Of a stretch of DNA of 64,000 nucleotides, positions 27,719-36,226 are shown one piece after another. Both the position numbers and the translations under genes were made by a program. How positions within the stretch are numbered: position 1 is the stretch's first letter; each line of letters begins with the position of its first letter. Below the pieces are notes generated by a model that was not told the DNA's origin, ran no database searches, and saw nothing but the letters and a program-made list of their open reading frames with translations. The stretch is from Pseudohalocynthiibacter aestuariivivens (GTDB taxonomy: Bacteria; Pseudomonadota; Alphaproteobacteria; Rhodobacterales; Rhodobacteraceae), in NCBI RefSeq assembly GCF_011040495.1, contig NZ_CP049037.1, positions 1,922,001 to 1,986,000 on the forward strand, in the 5' to 3' direction.

Positions 27719-27948
27719 GCGACCTGACCGATCACCGCGCCTTTGGCAACGACGGCATCAGCCTCTTCCTTGATTGTCAGTGTGCCCGAGGCAGGTGCAT
27801 GGATCTCGTATTGTACTTTGGCGGTCATAATCTCAGCGATCAGCGCCCCGTCTTCGATGTTTGCGCCATCATCAACGAGCCAGCCTGTGATAACGCATTC
27901 CTCGTCTTCTTCCCAAAGGTCCGAGGGGATAGTAATATCGGTTGCCAT
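27715..27948 (-). CDS. Free-standing lipoyl domain (biotin/lipoyl attachment protein)
   Basis: A 77-residue single lipoyl domain. The target Lys lies in IMTAKVQYEI (the usual motif is ETDKA), in the beta-turn between the two half-barrels; the end GAVIGQVA is the normal domain terminus. It lies between E1 beta and the E2 catalytic gene and swings substrate between E1, E2 and an E3 encoded elsewhere. Confidence 0.88.
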   Translation of the reverse strand: MATDITIPSDLWEEDEECVITGWLVDDGANIEDGALIAEIMTAKVQYEIHAPASGTLTIKEEADAVVAKGAVIGQVA

Positions 27949-28021
27949 CTGGCAGTCCTTTCCTGTTCGGGGACGTAACCCGCGCCCCCAGAGTTATAGA
28001 ATATCTGGTAAGTGGACCCGT

Positions 28022-29041
28022 TCAGGCCGCCTTCATGTCATTCCAGGCCGCAACGATCTTGTCGGGGTTGGGCAGACAGAACTGCTCCATCACCCGCGCA
28101 TAGGGGATCGGCACATCGGGGAAGGCCACGCGTTTTGGTGCGGCTTTCAGGACCGAGATGTTATGCTCGGTTACGCTGGCGATAATCTCGCCAGACAACC
28201 CGTAGCTCATGTAATCCTCGTCTACGACGATCAGTCGCCCGGTCTTGGCCACGCTTGCGCGGATGGTCTCGCGGTCTAGCGGCACAAGGCTGACAAGGTC
28301 CACGACCTCGGCACTGACACCCTGCGCTTCGAGTGCCTTCGCGGCCTTCAACGCATTGTGAACGCCCATGCCGACGCTGACAATCGACACGTCTTTGCCC
28401 TCGCGCACCACCTTGGCCTTGCCGATTTCCAGCGTATAAGGCTCTTCCGGCACATGCACCGTGGCCCCTGCTTCGGTGCCAAGCCATCCCATGCCCTGTA
28501 GCCCCTTGTGATACATGTAGACCACGGGGCTGTCGTCGCGCATCGCGGCGGTCATTAGCCCCTTAGCGTCATAGGCGTTCGACGGCGCGACCACCTTCAT
28601 GCCCGGCAGATGGGCGAAGGTGCCATAGAGGCACTGCGAATGCTGCCCGCCGTCGGAATAGCCGCCGCCGGTGGAGGTCATTAACACCATCGGCACTTTC
28701 AGATTGCCACCCGAGAAGTAGATGTTCTTGGCCATCAGGTTGTAGATCGCATCAAAGCAAACGCCAAAGAAGTCGACGAACATCAGCTCCACAACCGGGC
28801 GCATACCGTCTTGTGCAGCACCAACAGCAGCGCCGATAAAGGCGGTCTCGGAAATTGGCGTGTCGCGGATGCGCTCGGCACCGAACTCATCCAGCAAGCC
28901 ACGGGTGTTGCCATAGACCCCACCCAGCGCGCCGATGTCCTCGCCCATCACAAAGACGGTCGGATCAATGCGCATTTCCTGTGCAGTGGCCTCGGCCATG
29001 GCACGGGCAATGGTCAGCTTTCTTTCGTTAGATTTTGTCAT
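28022..29041 (-). CDS. acoB: 2-oxoacid/acetoin dehydrogenase E1 beta subunit
   Basis: A 339-residue transketolase-like E1 beta. Recognised by VFVMGEDIGALGGVYGNT, RIRDTPISETAFIGAAVGAA, MRPVVELMFVDF and the C-terminal LIVVDEDYMSYGLSGEI. It forms the alpha2-beta2 thiamine-diphosphate enzyme with the next gene upstream (15-base spacing). Acetoin is the favoured substrate because of the AcoR-like regulator; branched-chain or pyruvate-type activity cannot be excluded. Confidence 0.9.
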   Translation of the reverse strand: MTKSNERKLTIARAMAEATAQEMRIDPTVFVMGEDIGALGGVYGNTRGLLDEFGAERIRDTPISETAFIGAAVGAAQDGMRPVVELMFVDFFGVCFDAIYNLMAKNIYFSGGNLKVPMVLMTSTGGGYSDGGQHSQCLYGTFAHLPGMKVVAPSNAYDAKGLMTAAMRDDSPVVYMYHKGLQGMGWLGTEAGATVHVPEEPYTLEIGKAKVVREGKDVSIVSVGMGVHNALKAAKALEAQGVSAEVVDLVSLVPLDRETIRASVAKTGRLIVVDEDYMSYGLSGEIIASVTEHNISVLKAAPKRVAFPDVPIPYARVMEQFCLPNPDKIVAAWNDMKAA

Positions 29042-29055
29042 TGGTCTTCCTCCCT

Positions 29056-30045
29056 TCAGGCGGCAAAGACGGCAGTCAGCGCGTCTTCGGGTGCCGGATC
29101 CGCACTCTCGCGCGCAAATTTGATGGCCGCTTCGACACGGGCCTCGGCTTCGGCTTCAATCATGGCAAGCTCCTCCTCACTTGCGGCACCGTCCTTTAGC
29201 AGACGCGCACGCATGGCGGGGATCGGGTCCTTCGCGCTTAGCCCGTCCTTCTCTCCCTCTGGCCGATAGCCCTCGGCGTCGCCCATAAAGTGTCCGGCCA
29301 GCCGGTAGGTATCGACCTCAATCAGTGACGGCCCCCCGCCGTTGCGGGCGCGTTCGATGGCCTTGCCCGCGGCCTCGTAAATCGCGAAAGGATCATTGCC
29401 CTCGACCCGCGTGCCGGGGATTCCATAGGCGGCGGCGCGCACGTCGTTGGTCGGCACGGCAGTGGCGGCGGATTTGGCCACCGAAATGCCCCAGGCGTTG
29501 TCCTCAATCACGCAGACGAACGGCAGGTTCCACACGGCGGCAAGATTCATTGCTTCGTGCCAGGCCCCCTGATTGACTGCGCCTTCACCTACGAAAGCCA
29601 CCGCCACACCGGGTTTGCCCTGCATCTTGCGGCTGAGTGCGGCCCCAACGGCAGGCCCCATACCCTGCGCGATAATGCCAGAACAGGCGAAGTTCACATC
29701 CGCATCAAAGAGATGCATATGCCCGCCGCGACCGCCCGACAGGCCCGTGGTTTTGCCAAATATCTCAGCGGCCATCTTGTCGAGATCGACGCCCTTGGCG
29801 ATGGCCTGATGGTGCGGGCGGTGGGTGGCCGTGACGACATCCTCGGGAGTCAGGTGCGCACAGACCCCCACCGCCACCGGCTCCTGCCCATCGGACAGGT
29901 GCATCTCGCCCGGAATCGGACCGTTGGCCATGTTAAAGGCCGGTGATTTTCCCTCGAAATAGATCTTCGCAATGGTTTCCTCGAACCGCCGGCTCGTGAC
30001 CATGTTGCGATACATCCAGTGCTGTTCTTTCTGTGTTGGTGCCAT
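29056..30045 (-). CDS. acoA: 2-oxoacid/acetoin dehydrogenase E1 alpha subunit
   Basis: A 329-residue thiamine-diphosphate-dependent E1 alpha. The ThDP motif runs GEGAVNQGAWHEAMNLAAVWNLP, with EDNAWGIS following; GRGGHMHLFD and the phosphorylation-loop-like RLAGHFMGD are present. The ATG at 30045 is preceded by GGAGGAGAG. First gene of the operon acoA-acoB-lipoyl-E2-lplA-DUF1330. No E3 gene is nearby, so the complex must use a shared E3. Confidence 0.9.
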   Translation of the reverse strand: MAPTQKEQHWMYRNMVTSRRFEETIAKIYFEGKSPAFNMANGPIPGEMHLSDGQEPVAVGVCAHLTPEDVVTATHRPHHQAIAKGVDLDKMAAEIFGKTTGLSGGRGGHMHLFDADVNFACSGIIAQGMGPAVGAALSRKMQGKPGVAVAFVGEGAVNQGAWHEAMNLAAVWNLPFVCVIEDNAWGISVAKSAATAVPTNDVRAAAYGIPGTRVEGNDPFAIYEAAGKAIERARNGGGPSLIEVDTYRLAGHFMGDAEGYRPEGEKDGLSAKDPIPAMRARLLKDGAASEEELAMIEAEAEARVEAAIKFARESADPAPEDALTAVFAA

Positions 30046-30131
30046 CAATCTCTCCTCCCATGTGCGACGGGGTTACCGCCTTGAACACTGCTTGAAGGGT
30101 TCCCCCAGACGTCAGGTTAAACAACGCTCGC

Positions 30132-30209
30132 GTGCCGGTTCGGCACTACGGGACGCTTAACTGTCTCATGATGAGACAGTTTGAGACAGGGCGCGGCAAC
30201 GTGAGACAC
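30132..30209. promoter_or_regulatory. Operator cluster between acoA and a divergent reductase
   Basis: CTGTCTCATGATGAGACAG at 30161-30179 is a perfect 9+1+9 palindrome. Two further half-sites in the same orientation follow: TTGAGACAG (30181-30189) and GTGAGACAC (30201-30209). A separate dyad, GTGCCG-GTT-CGGCAC, is at 30132-30146. This is the expected form for a dimeric Fis-type regulator such as the AcoR-like protein encoded next door. No convincing -24/-12 sigma-54 promoter was found around it. Confidence 0.62.
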
Positions 30210-30333
30210 GGGTTTCAGGGTTAAACCAAATTATATAGAAAATCAGAATAGTGAACTAATAATTCACCAGATTATATTTTCTCTTGCGCCCATCTATCTC
30301 TCTGACAACGTAAAACACAGCTGGAGAGTACCG

Positions 30334-31320
30334 ATGAAAGCCATGACCCTGAATGCCTACGGCAATGACGCGCCGTTTGACGAAGCCCAGATTTCACGCC
30401 CTGTGGTGGCCGCCGGCCAAGTGCTGGTCCGCATCAAGGCGACAAGCGTCAACACCATCGACACAATGATCAAGGATATGGGCAAAGATCTGCCCCTGTC
30501 GCCAGAACTGCCCGCCGTGCTTGGGATGGATTTCGCGGGGATCGTCGAAGAAGTTGGCGAAGGCGTTACAGGTTTCGCGAAAGGCGACGAGGTTTATGGC
30601 TGCGCCGGTGGCCTTGCACATTTGCCCGGTGCGCTGGCCGAATTCATTCCCGCCGATGCGCGTCTTATCGCGCACAAACCCAAAGCGCTGTCGATGCGCG
30701 AAGCGGCCGCATTGCCCTTGGTCGGCATTACTGCGTGGGAAGGGCTGCACCGGGCCGGTGTCGCCGATGGCCAAACGGTACTGGTGCAAGGTGGTGCCGG
30801 TGGCGTCGGCCATATCGCTGTACAACTGGCGCGCCATCTTGGAGCAAAGGTTTCCGCGACCGGCACTGGCGATAGCCAGCTTTCGATAATCGAAAGCTAC
30901 GGCGCGCGCGCCGTCGACTTTATGGCCGAAAAGATTGAAGACTATGTTACGGATCATACGGGTGGAGCAGGTTTTGATGCCGTCTTTGACACGGTTGGCG
31001 GGGCGAACCTGACCAATTCCTTTGCCGCGGCTGCATTGAACGCGCATATCGTCACCACCGTCGCACTGTCCGAGCTTGACCTGACCCCGGCGCATTTCAA
31101 AGGGCTTTCGCTGCACATTGTTTTCATGCTGCTGCCAATGTTGCATGACGTCCGGCGCGAGGTGCATGGGCAAATCCTCGCAGATCTTGCCAAGCTGGTG
31201 GATACTGGCAAGGTAAAACCGCTGCTGGATGAACAGGCATTCACGCTTTCGCAAGTGGGCGATGCCTATGCGCGGCTTCAAAGTGGCAAAGCGGTCGGCA
31301 AGGTGGTCGTCGAAGTTTGA
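30334..31320 (+). CDS. NADPH-dependent quinone oxidoreductase-like MDR protein
   Basis: A 328-residue medium-chain reductase with GroES domain (TSVNTIDTMIKDMG), GMDFAGIVEEVGEGV, and a Rossmann motif GGAGGVGHIAVQLARHLGAK near residue 152; zinc ligands are absent. It is divergent from acoA across the operator cluster and followed by a convergent AraC regulator. A distant relative of the reductase at 21261. Reduction of quinones or enones is the family activity; the in vivo substrate is unknown. Confidence 0.88.
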   Translation: MKAMTLNAYGNDAPFDEAQISRPVVAAGQVLVRIKATSVNTIDTMIKDMGKDLPLSPELPAVLGMDFAGIVEEVGEGVTGFAKGDEVYGCAGGLAHLPGALAEFIPADARLIAHKPKALSMREAAALPLVGITAWEGLHRAGVADGQTVLVQGGAGGVGHIAVQLARHLGAKVSATGTGDSQLSIIESYGARAVDFMAEKIEDYVTDHTGGAGFDAVFDTVGGANLTNSFAAAALNAHIVTTVALSELDLTPAHFKGLSLHIVFMLLPMLHDVRREVHGQILADLAKLVDTGKVKPLLDEQAFTLSQVGDAYARLQSGKAVGKVVVEV

Positions 31321-31338
31321 CCCCTGCGGGCCATCCAA

Positions 31339-32226
31339 TCAGGCCATATCCGCATTCATGGCTTGGGCGTCGCCCCATTTACGGGGCGATTGCCCGTACA
31401 AGCGTTTGAACTCCCGGCTGAACTGGGACGCGCTGACATAGCCCACATCCAGCGCCGCCTCGGACACGGTCATGCCGCCTGCGATCTTCATCGCGGCATG
31501 GTTCAGGCGCATGGATTTGACGAACTGGATAGGCGACATCGTCGTGGTCTGCTTGAATTTGCGGTGGAACACGGCGCGGCTCATCCCGGCGCGGGAGGCC
31601 ATGTCGTCGATCGACACTGGCTGGCCCAGCTTTGATGACAGATCAGCGATAGACCGCGCAATGGCATTGCCCGGGGCAAAGGCCCGGCGGGCGAACGGAC
31701 CTGCCGCGCCTCTAAGGATTGCGTAGTATAGCTCGCGCAGACGTGCGTCACCCAAAACAGCCGTATCTGTCGCGGATGCGCCCAGTTGCACCAACCGCAA
31801 CAGCGCATCCTGAAACCTGTCGTCCCATTGGGCAAGGCGAATACCCGGCGCGCTGCCGGCAGCCGATGGGATGCGATGACCCGCTGTGTCCATTTCGATG
31901 CTGATTTCGGTCATCAGCCGCGGGTCCAGTGCGATGTAGAGGCCAAGCAGCGGGTTTTCTGGTGACGCGGCTGGCGTGCCTGCCTCGACCGGCATGGACA
32001 TCGGGCAGCACATATATTGGCTGCTGTCATAGGCATATCGTTGCCCATCCAGCACCGCCTCCTTGCCGCCGCTGACAATGGCGATAATGCAAGGCTCATA
32101 GACCGCTGGCACGCAAGGCACCGCCTCAGTCGCGCGAAACATCTGGACGCCTTTGATACCGGTGGCGATCATGCCGTCACTGGGCATGCGGGTTTCGATG
32201 ATCTCTCTGATGTGATGTTGGCTCAT
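31339..32226 (-). CDS. AraC family transcriptional regulator
   Basis: A 295-residue AraC/XylS regulator with an N-terminal AraC_N-type domain (CVPAVYEPCIIAIVSGGKEAVLDG) and a C-terminal pair of HTH motifs (IDDMASRAGMSRAVFHRKFKQTT; SEAALDVGYVSASQFSREFKRLYGQSPRKW). The ATG at 32226 is chosen as the start; a TTG at 32283 would add 19 residues without family similarity. It lies between the reductase (convergent) and the disrupted SDR (divergent), which are its likely targets. Confidence 0.88.
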   Translation of the reverse strand: MSQHHIREIIETRMPSDGMIATGIKGVQMFRATEAVPCVPAVYEPCIIAIVSGGKEAVLDGQRYAYDSSQYMCCPMSMPVEAGTPAASPENPLLGLYIALDPRLMTEISIEMDTAGHRIPSAAGSAPGIRLAQWDDRFQDALLRLVQLGASATDTAVLGDARLRELYYAILRGAAGPFARRAFAPGNAIARSIADLSSKLGQPVSIDDMASRAGMSRAVFHRKFKQTTTMSPIQFVKSMRLNHAAMKIAGGMTVSEAALDVGYVSASQFSREFKRLYGQSPRKWGDAQAMNADMA

Positions 32227-32374
32227 CTGCCTAGTTAAGTCAGTCAAGGAGTCGCTTTCAACTGAGCCGATACAATTGGGCAAGTATTTGCGATGATTCC
32301 GCCTATTTCTGGCGAGAAACGGGATTTATCTCCCCTCTTAATACAGCATCGAAACCGTGAAGAGGACCAAACTC

Positions 32375-33322
32375 ATGGCAGACACCCGCTTTGGCTCCAA
32401 GGGCTGGACCCCTGAGCGTCTCGGCGCGCTCGAAGGCAGAACCTACGTCATCACCGGCGCCAACGCAGGCGCGGGATTTCAGGCCGCGCGTATCTTGTTA
32501 TCCAAGGGCGCAAAAGTCGTAATGCTAAACCGCAGCGTCGAGAAATCCACTGCCGCAGTAGAGGAACTGCAGCAGGAACTCGGCCCGCACGCTGACGTCA
32601 GCTTTATCCGCATGGACCTGTCCGATCTGGCCTCGGTGCGCGGCGCAGCCGAGAAGGTCCAAGAGACCGTGCCGTAAATCGACGCTTTGATCTGCAACGC
32701 CGCCATCGCGCAGGTGCCGACGCAGAAGCTGACCGTTGACGGCTTTGAGAGCCAACTTGGCACCAACCACTATGGCCACTTTTTGCTGTGCGGTATGCTG
32801 TTCGACCGGATCGAACAATCACAGGGCCGGATCGTGGTCGTTGCAAGCCTCGGGTATAAAATGGGGATCAAGACCATCCAGTTCGACGACATGAACTGGG
32901 ACAACAACTACAGCGCCAATCCGGTCTACAGCCAATCCAAACTGGCGCAGATGATGTTCGCCTATGAGCTGCAGGACCGCATCAAGGCTGCAGGCAGGTC
33001 GGTCGAAGTATACGTCTGCCATCCGGGTGCGTCGGCGACCGCGCTGATCAGCACCAGCGGCGGTAGGATGACGCGGGCAACGTGGTGGCTGATGACCAAG
33101 ACACCATTCGTGCAATCCGCAGAGAAAGGTGCCTATCCGGAGGTCATGTGTGCCACCGAAAACGGACTCGAACAACGCGCGCTGCATGGCCCCACCGGAT
33201 GGCTGCAAACGGGCGGCCCGGTCGGGACTGGCACGCTTGAACCCCATGCCCATGACAAACCGGTAATGAACCGGCTTTGGACTGTATCGGAAAAGGCCAC
33301 AGGGTTTACCTGGCCGATCTGA
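32375..33322 (+). pseudogene. SDR oxidoreductase interrupted by an in-frame stop
   Basis: A 315-codon SDR reading frame with one internal TAA at 32675-32677 and no frameshift. The part before it has TGANAGAG and ends ...KVQETVP; the part after it continues at once with IDALICNAAIAQ (NNAG equivalent), then catalytic YSQSK and a full C-terminus. TAA is one substitution from CAA, GAA or AAA. Either a recent nonsense mutation or a base error. The protein resembles protochlorophyllide/retinol-dehydrogenase-like SDRs. Divergent from the AraC gene. Confidence 0.85.
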
Positions 33323-33382
33323 ATTTCGCCCAGTCTGTCGAAGCCGCGCATTTCTGGTCATGTCCGGCGATTGGCGCAGCGC

Positions 33383-34276
33383 TCACGGCATGAGCGCGGC
33401 CTTTTCTTCTACCAGAAAATCGATCAATCGCCGGGTCAGCGCCTTTTGCGGACCGCTATCAGGCCAGACAGCAAAAACACCAAGTTCGGGCATAGACCAG
33501 TCGGGCAAAATCCGGATCAGGCGCCCCTCCGCAATGTCTTCTGCGACCTCTCCCAGCGGCAGATGCCGGATGCCAAGCCCGGCGAGGACTGCCGATCTGG
33601 CCGACGCGATGGTATCGACCTCAAGCCGAATGTGCTCGGGCTCGATGGCGATAACCCTGCCACCTTGCTGAAGCAGCATCGTTCCCGGCAGCATCGAGAC
33701 ACCCACAAAATCGCAGGCGACAAGGTCCCGTAGAGAAAGAATTGCAGGACGCTTGTCCAGATAATCAGGTGCCGCCACCAGTACGGTCTCAAAGTGACCA
33801 AGACGGCGGCTTTTCAGGCTGCTGTCGGCCAGCGTCCCCAACCGGATAGCGAGGTCGAAACCGCCTTTCACAAGGTCGGCGGGCACGTCGCTGCTGTGGA
33901 GCGTTATCGAGACCAGCGGGTGCGCCTTGGCAAAAGCCCAAAGCGCCTGACGCAGGCTCAGTTGTTCACCCCAAGCTGGCATGGTGACGTGCAAAGTGCC
34001 GACCGGTTCTTCATTGCCCGCGCTGATGAGGCTCAGCGCCTCTTCGCCAGCGGCCATCATCCGACGGGCCGGATCAAGCGCAGCATGACCCTCTGGTGTT
34101 AGCGACATCGACCGGGTCGAACGGAAGAACAAGGTGACACCCAGCTTGTCTTCCAATCGCGACAGGTGATGGCTGACCACTGAAGTTGAAAGCTTCAGCC
34201 GCTTGCCTGCAGCGGTCAGACTGCCTGCATCTGCAATAGCAACGAACACGGCAAGCCCGCGATAGTCATCAATCAT
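33383..34276 (-). CDS. LysR family transcriptional regulator
   Basis: A 297-residue LTTR with HTH at about residues 5-62 (LAVFVAIADAGSLTAAGKRLKLSTSVVSHHLSRLEDKLGV) and an effector domain starting GTLHVTMPAWGEQ. It is divergent from the secreted ester cyclase-like gene at 34419 and convergent with the broken SDR; the former is the probable target. Confidence 0.9.
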   Translation of the reverse strand: MIDDYRGLAVFVAIADAGSLTAAGKRLKLSTSVVSHHLSRLEDKLGVTLFFRSTRSMSLTPEGHAALDPARRMMAAGEEALSLISAGNEEPVGTLHVTMPAWGEQLSLRQALWAFAKAHPLVSITLHSSDVPADLVKGGFDLAIRLGTLADSSLKSRRLGHFETVLVAAPDYLDKRPAILSLRDLVACDFVGVSMLPGTMLLQQGGRVIAIEPEHIRLEVDTIASARSAVLAGLGIRHLPLGEVAEDIAEGRLIRILPDWSMPELGVFAVWPDSGPQKALTRRLIDFLVEEKAALMP

Positions 34277-34418
34277 CTTTGCACTTTATAGAATAATGAT
34301 TCCAGCAATTAACGGATAATCGAAAAGGATCCATTGGTCTATCTGTTTCCGCAGACGGCCAAACATCTGACCATCGGTCGTGCCAACCAAACCAAAACAT
34401 TCACATCCGGAGATACCC

Positions 34419-34889
34419 ATGACCTTCAAGACACTCACCACAGCCGCAGCCTTCGCCTCGCTTGCCAGTGGCACATTTGCAGACGATACCACCACCGTTC
34501 AGGCCTTCTACGACCTGCTTAGCAACCCCGGCTCACAAGAGCATGTTGCCGCCTTTCAGGAGGCCACATCCGACGGTTGGGTCAGCGTCGGTGACTATTC
34601 AGGCGCCACCAAATCGCGCGAGGCTTTCCTTGGTCAGATGGGCGGCTTCGCCCAGCTTATCCCCGATCTCGACTGGGACATTCGGACGATGCATCAGGAC
34701 GGCAATTTCGTCACCGTCCGCAGTCGCGCCACAGGCACGCCGATCGGGCCGCTTTTCGGCGTCGATGGCCAAGGCCGCAGCTTTGACATTATGACCATCG
34801 ACATCCACGAAATCGAAGACGGCGTGATTACCCAAACGTGGCATGTAGAAGACTGGGCCGGCGCACTACAACAGCTGTCGGGCAAGTAA
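34419..34889 (+). CDS. Exported SnoaL-like / ester cyclase family protein
   Basis: A 156-residue protein with a signal peptide of about 19 residues (MTFKTLTTAAAFASLASGTFAD) followed by a SnoaL-type NTF2-like domain (VQAFYDLLSNPGS...VTVRSRATGTPIGPLFGVDGQGRSFDI...VEDWAGALQQL). Family members act as small-molecule cyclases or isomerases, but many have unknown roles; an exported form is somewhat unusual. The ATG at 34419 is the only start giving a signal peptide. Confidence 0.8.
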   Translation: MTFKTLTTAAAFASLASGTFADDTTTVQAFYDLLSNPGSQEHVAAFQEATSDGWVSVGDYSGATKSREAFLGQMGGFAQLIPDLDWDIRTMHQDGNFVTVRSRATGTPIGPLFGVDGQGRSFDIMTIDIHEIEDGVITQTWHVEDWAGALQQLSGK

Positions 34890-34922
34890 AAAACCTGACC
34901 TGTCGGCACTTGCTGACAGGTC
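34888..34922 (-). terminator. Intrinsic terminator (minus strand)
   Basis: On the minus strand GACCTGTC (34922-34915) pairs with GACAGGTC (34904-34897) around a 10-base loop, followed by AGG and six T (34893-34888). It would terminate leftward transcription from the IS3 remnant before it enters the ester cyclase-like gene. Confidence 0.7.
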
Positions 34923-34974
34923 TACACCCAACAGTGTTTTCACCATGACGTACGCAGTCACCGCCGTTTCTGTT

Positions 34975-35262
34975 CAACCGCCACCGTTCACCGGACAGCT
35001 CCTTCAGACTTGTTCGCAACTCCGTGTCCGAGGGCCGGGTTGGTCGCCGCCTGTAGACGCGCGGATCGATCCCGGCCAGGGCACAGGCCCGCCGCTGTTT
35101 GCAGTTCATCTCTGTCATGGCCCAGTCCACGGCTCTCCGCCTTGCACCGGGCTTCAAAAGCTTTCTCCCAGCATTTCCTTCCGCGTGGTTACGTCGAGCA
35201 TGTGTTCCGCCAGCATCTTTTTCAGCTTGGCGTTCTCGGCCTCGAGCGCTTTCAGCCGTCAG
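34975..35262 (-). mobile_element. IS3-family insertion sequence remnant
   Basis: The minus strand carries the end of an IS3 OrfA (LEAENAKLKKMLAEHMLDV...REMLG-like, ending in TGA near 35160) and, in the overlapping frame, the start of OrfB (KLLKPGARRRAVDWAMTEMN...RACALAGIDPRVYRRRP...LKELSGER). The overlapping-frame arrangement is that of IS3 transposases using programmed frameshifting. The integrase core is missing: similarity stops after LSGER near 34975. Both ends are lost; no terminal repeats are seen. Confidence 0.85.
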
Positions 35263-35263
35263 C

Positions 35264-35516
35264 CCCCGCGACACCGCTCAACCTTGGCGAAAACGGCCAA
35301 ATTGCTTCGGTTGATTTCGGTCGCGCCGACGGCAGCACTGGGACTGCCACAGGTAAAGTAGTGGATGCCGATCTGCGCGGTTTTGATCATCGCAACCTGT
35401 TTCTGTTGGGCTCCGGCACGTTTCCCGCGTCTGCCACGACGAATCCAAGCCTGACCATCGCCGCGTTGTCACTGCGGGCGGTCGATGCAATCGCAGCCAG
35501 CGTGACACAGGACTAG
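35264..35516 (+). pseudogene. C-terminal fragment of a GMC oxidoreductase
   Basis: The plus strand encodes GKVVDADLRGFDHRNLFLLG followed by SGTFPASATTNPSLTIAALSLRAVDAI and a stop at 35514-35516. This is the FAD-dependent GMC oxidoreductase C-terminal signature (substrate-pocket and NPTLTI block). The FAD-binding domain is gone: the sequence to the left is IS3 remnant. Insertion followed by deletion most likely removed the 5' part of the gene. Confidence 0.8.
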
Positions 35517-35551
35517 GCTCGGGACCCGCGAATTTTCCTGATCGAAGTTGT

Positions 35552-36226
35552 TCATTTATTCAGGATGCTCCGCAGCGCTTTGATTTCGTCTTCGACGATA
35601 CCGTGGCCCGCCCCGGGATAGATTTGCGTGGTAACCGTTGCGCCCAGATCGCGGAACACTTTCTCGGATGCTTTTACACGGGCCAAGGGAATGTGCGGAT
35701 CTCGCTCGTGACACCCCATTAGGACGGGCGTTCCATCCATTTGGCCCTCGTATCTGAATTCTTTCTCCACTTGATCGTAGAGCGATTGCTGTCGATCGCC
35801 ACGCCCGTCCTTGGTCCCGACAAGCCCCCCTGATAGGCCAGCCACGCAGGCAAAGGGCGTTCCGGCACGCGCGGCATATTCCAGCGCCAAACAGGCACCT
35901 TGGCTAAATCCCAGAACGACCGTGCGCTCCGGACCAAAACCGTCCTGCGCGAGTTCCTCTGAGATTTTCCCGATCACGGCCAATGCCGAAGACAGCCCCG
36001 GTTCGTTGTTGGCCAAGGGCGCCAGAAAACTGTCGGGCCACCACGAATTGCCTGCTGCCTCGGGCGCGCGCACGGCGATATCAGGCAATCCCAGATGATG
36101 GGCAAGTCCCAGAATATCTTCGGGTGTCCCGCCGCGTCCGTGCAGCATGATCATCGCCAGTCGTGCGCGGGACAGTGGCGGACCACCAGAAACAACACGC
36201 CCGTGGCCGTGTGGATCACTGGTCAA
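35552..36226 (-). CDS. Alpha/beta hydrolase, MhqD-like carboxylesterase
   Basis: A 224-residue phospholipase/carboxylesterase-family hydrolase. Oxyanion region MLHGRGGTPED, nucleophile Ser in GFSQGA (about residue 108), Asp in HERDPHIP and His in PGAGHGI complete the triad. It starts at a TTG overlapping the stop of the upstream dioxygenase, with AAAAAGGAAAG upstream. The dioxygenase-hydrolase pair matches the MhqE-MhqD arrangement of Bacillus subtilis, where it answers to quinones. Confidence 0.87.
   Translation of the reverse strand: MTSDPHGHGRVVSGGPPLSRARLAMIMLHGRGGTPEDILGLAHHLGLPDIAVRAPEAAGNSWWPDSFLAPLANNEPGLSSALAVIGKISEELAQDGFGPERTVVLGFSQGACLALEYAARAGTPFACVAGLSGGLVGTKDGRGDRQQSLYDQVEKEFRYEGQMDGTPVLMGCHERDPHIPLARVKASEKVFRDLGATVTTQIYPGAGHGIVEDEIKALRSILNK

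Noticed and set aside
30120..30165. GGCACG-like sequence upstream of acoA as a sigma-54 promoter
   Set aside because: The spacing to a GC at -12 does not fit the consensus on either strand, and the regulator lacks GAFTGA.
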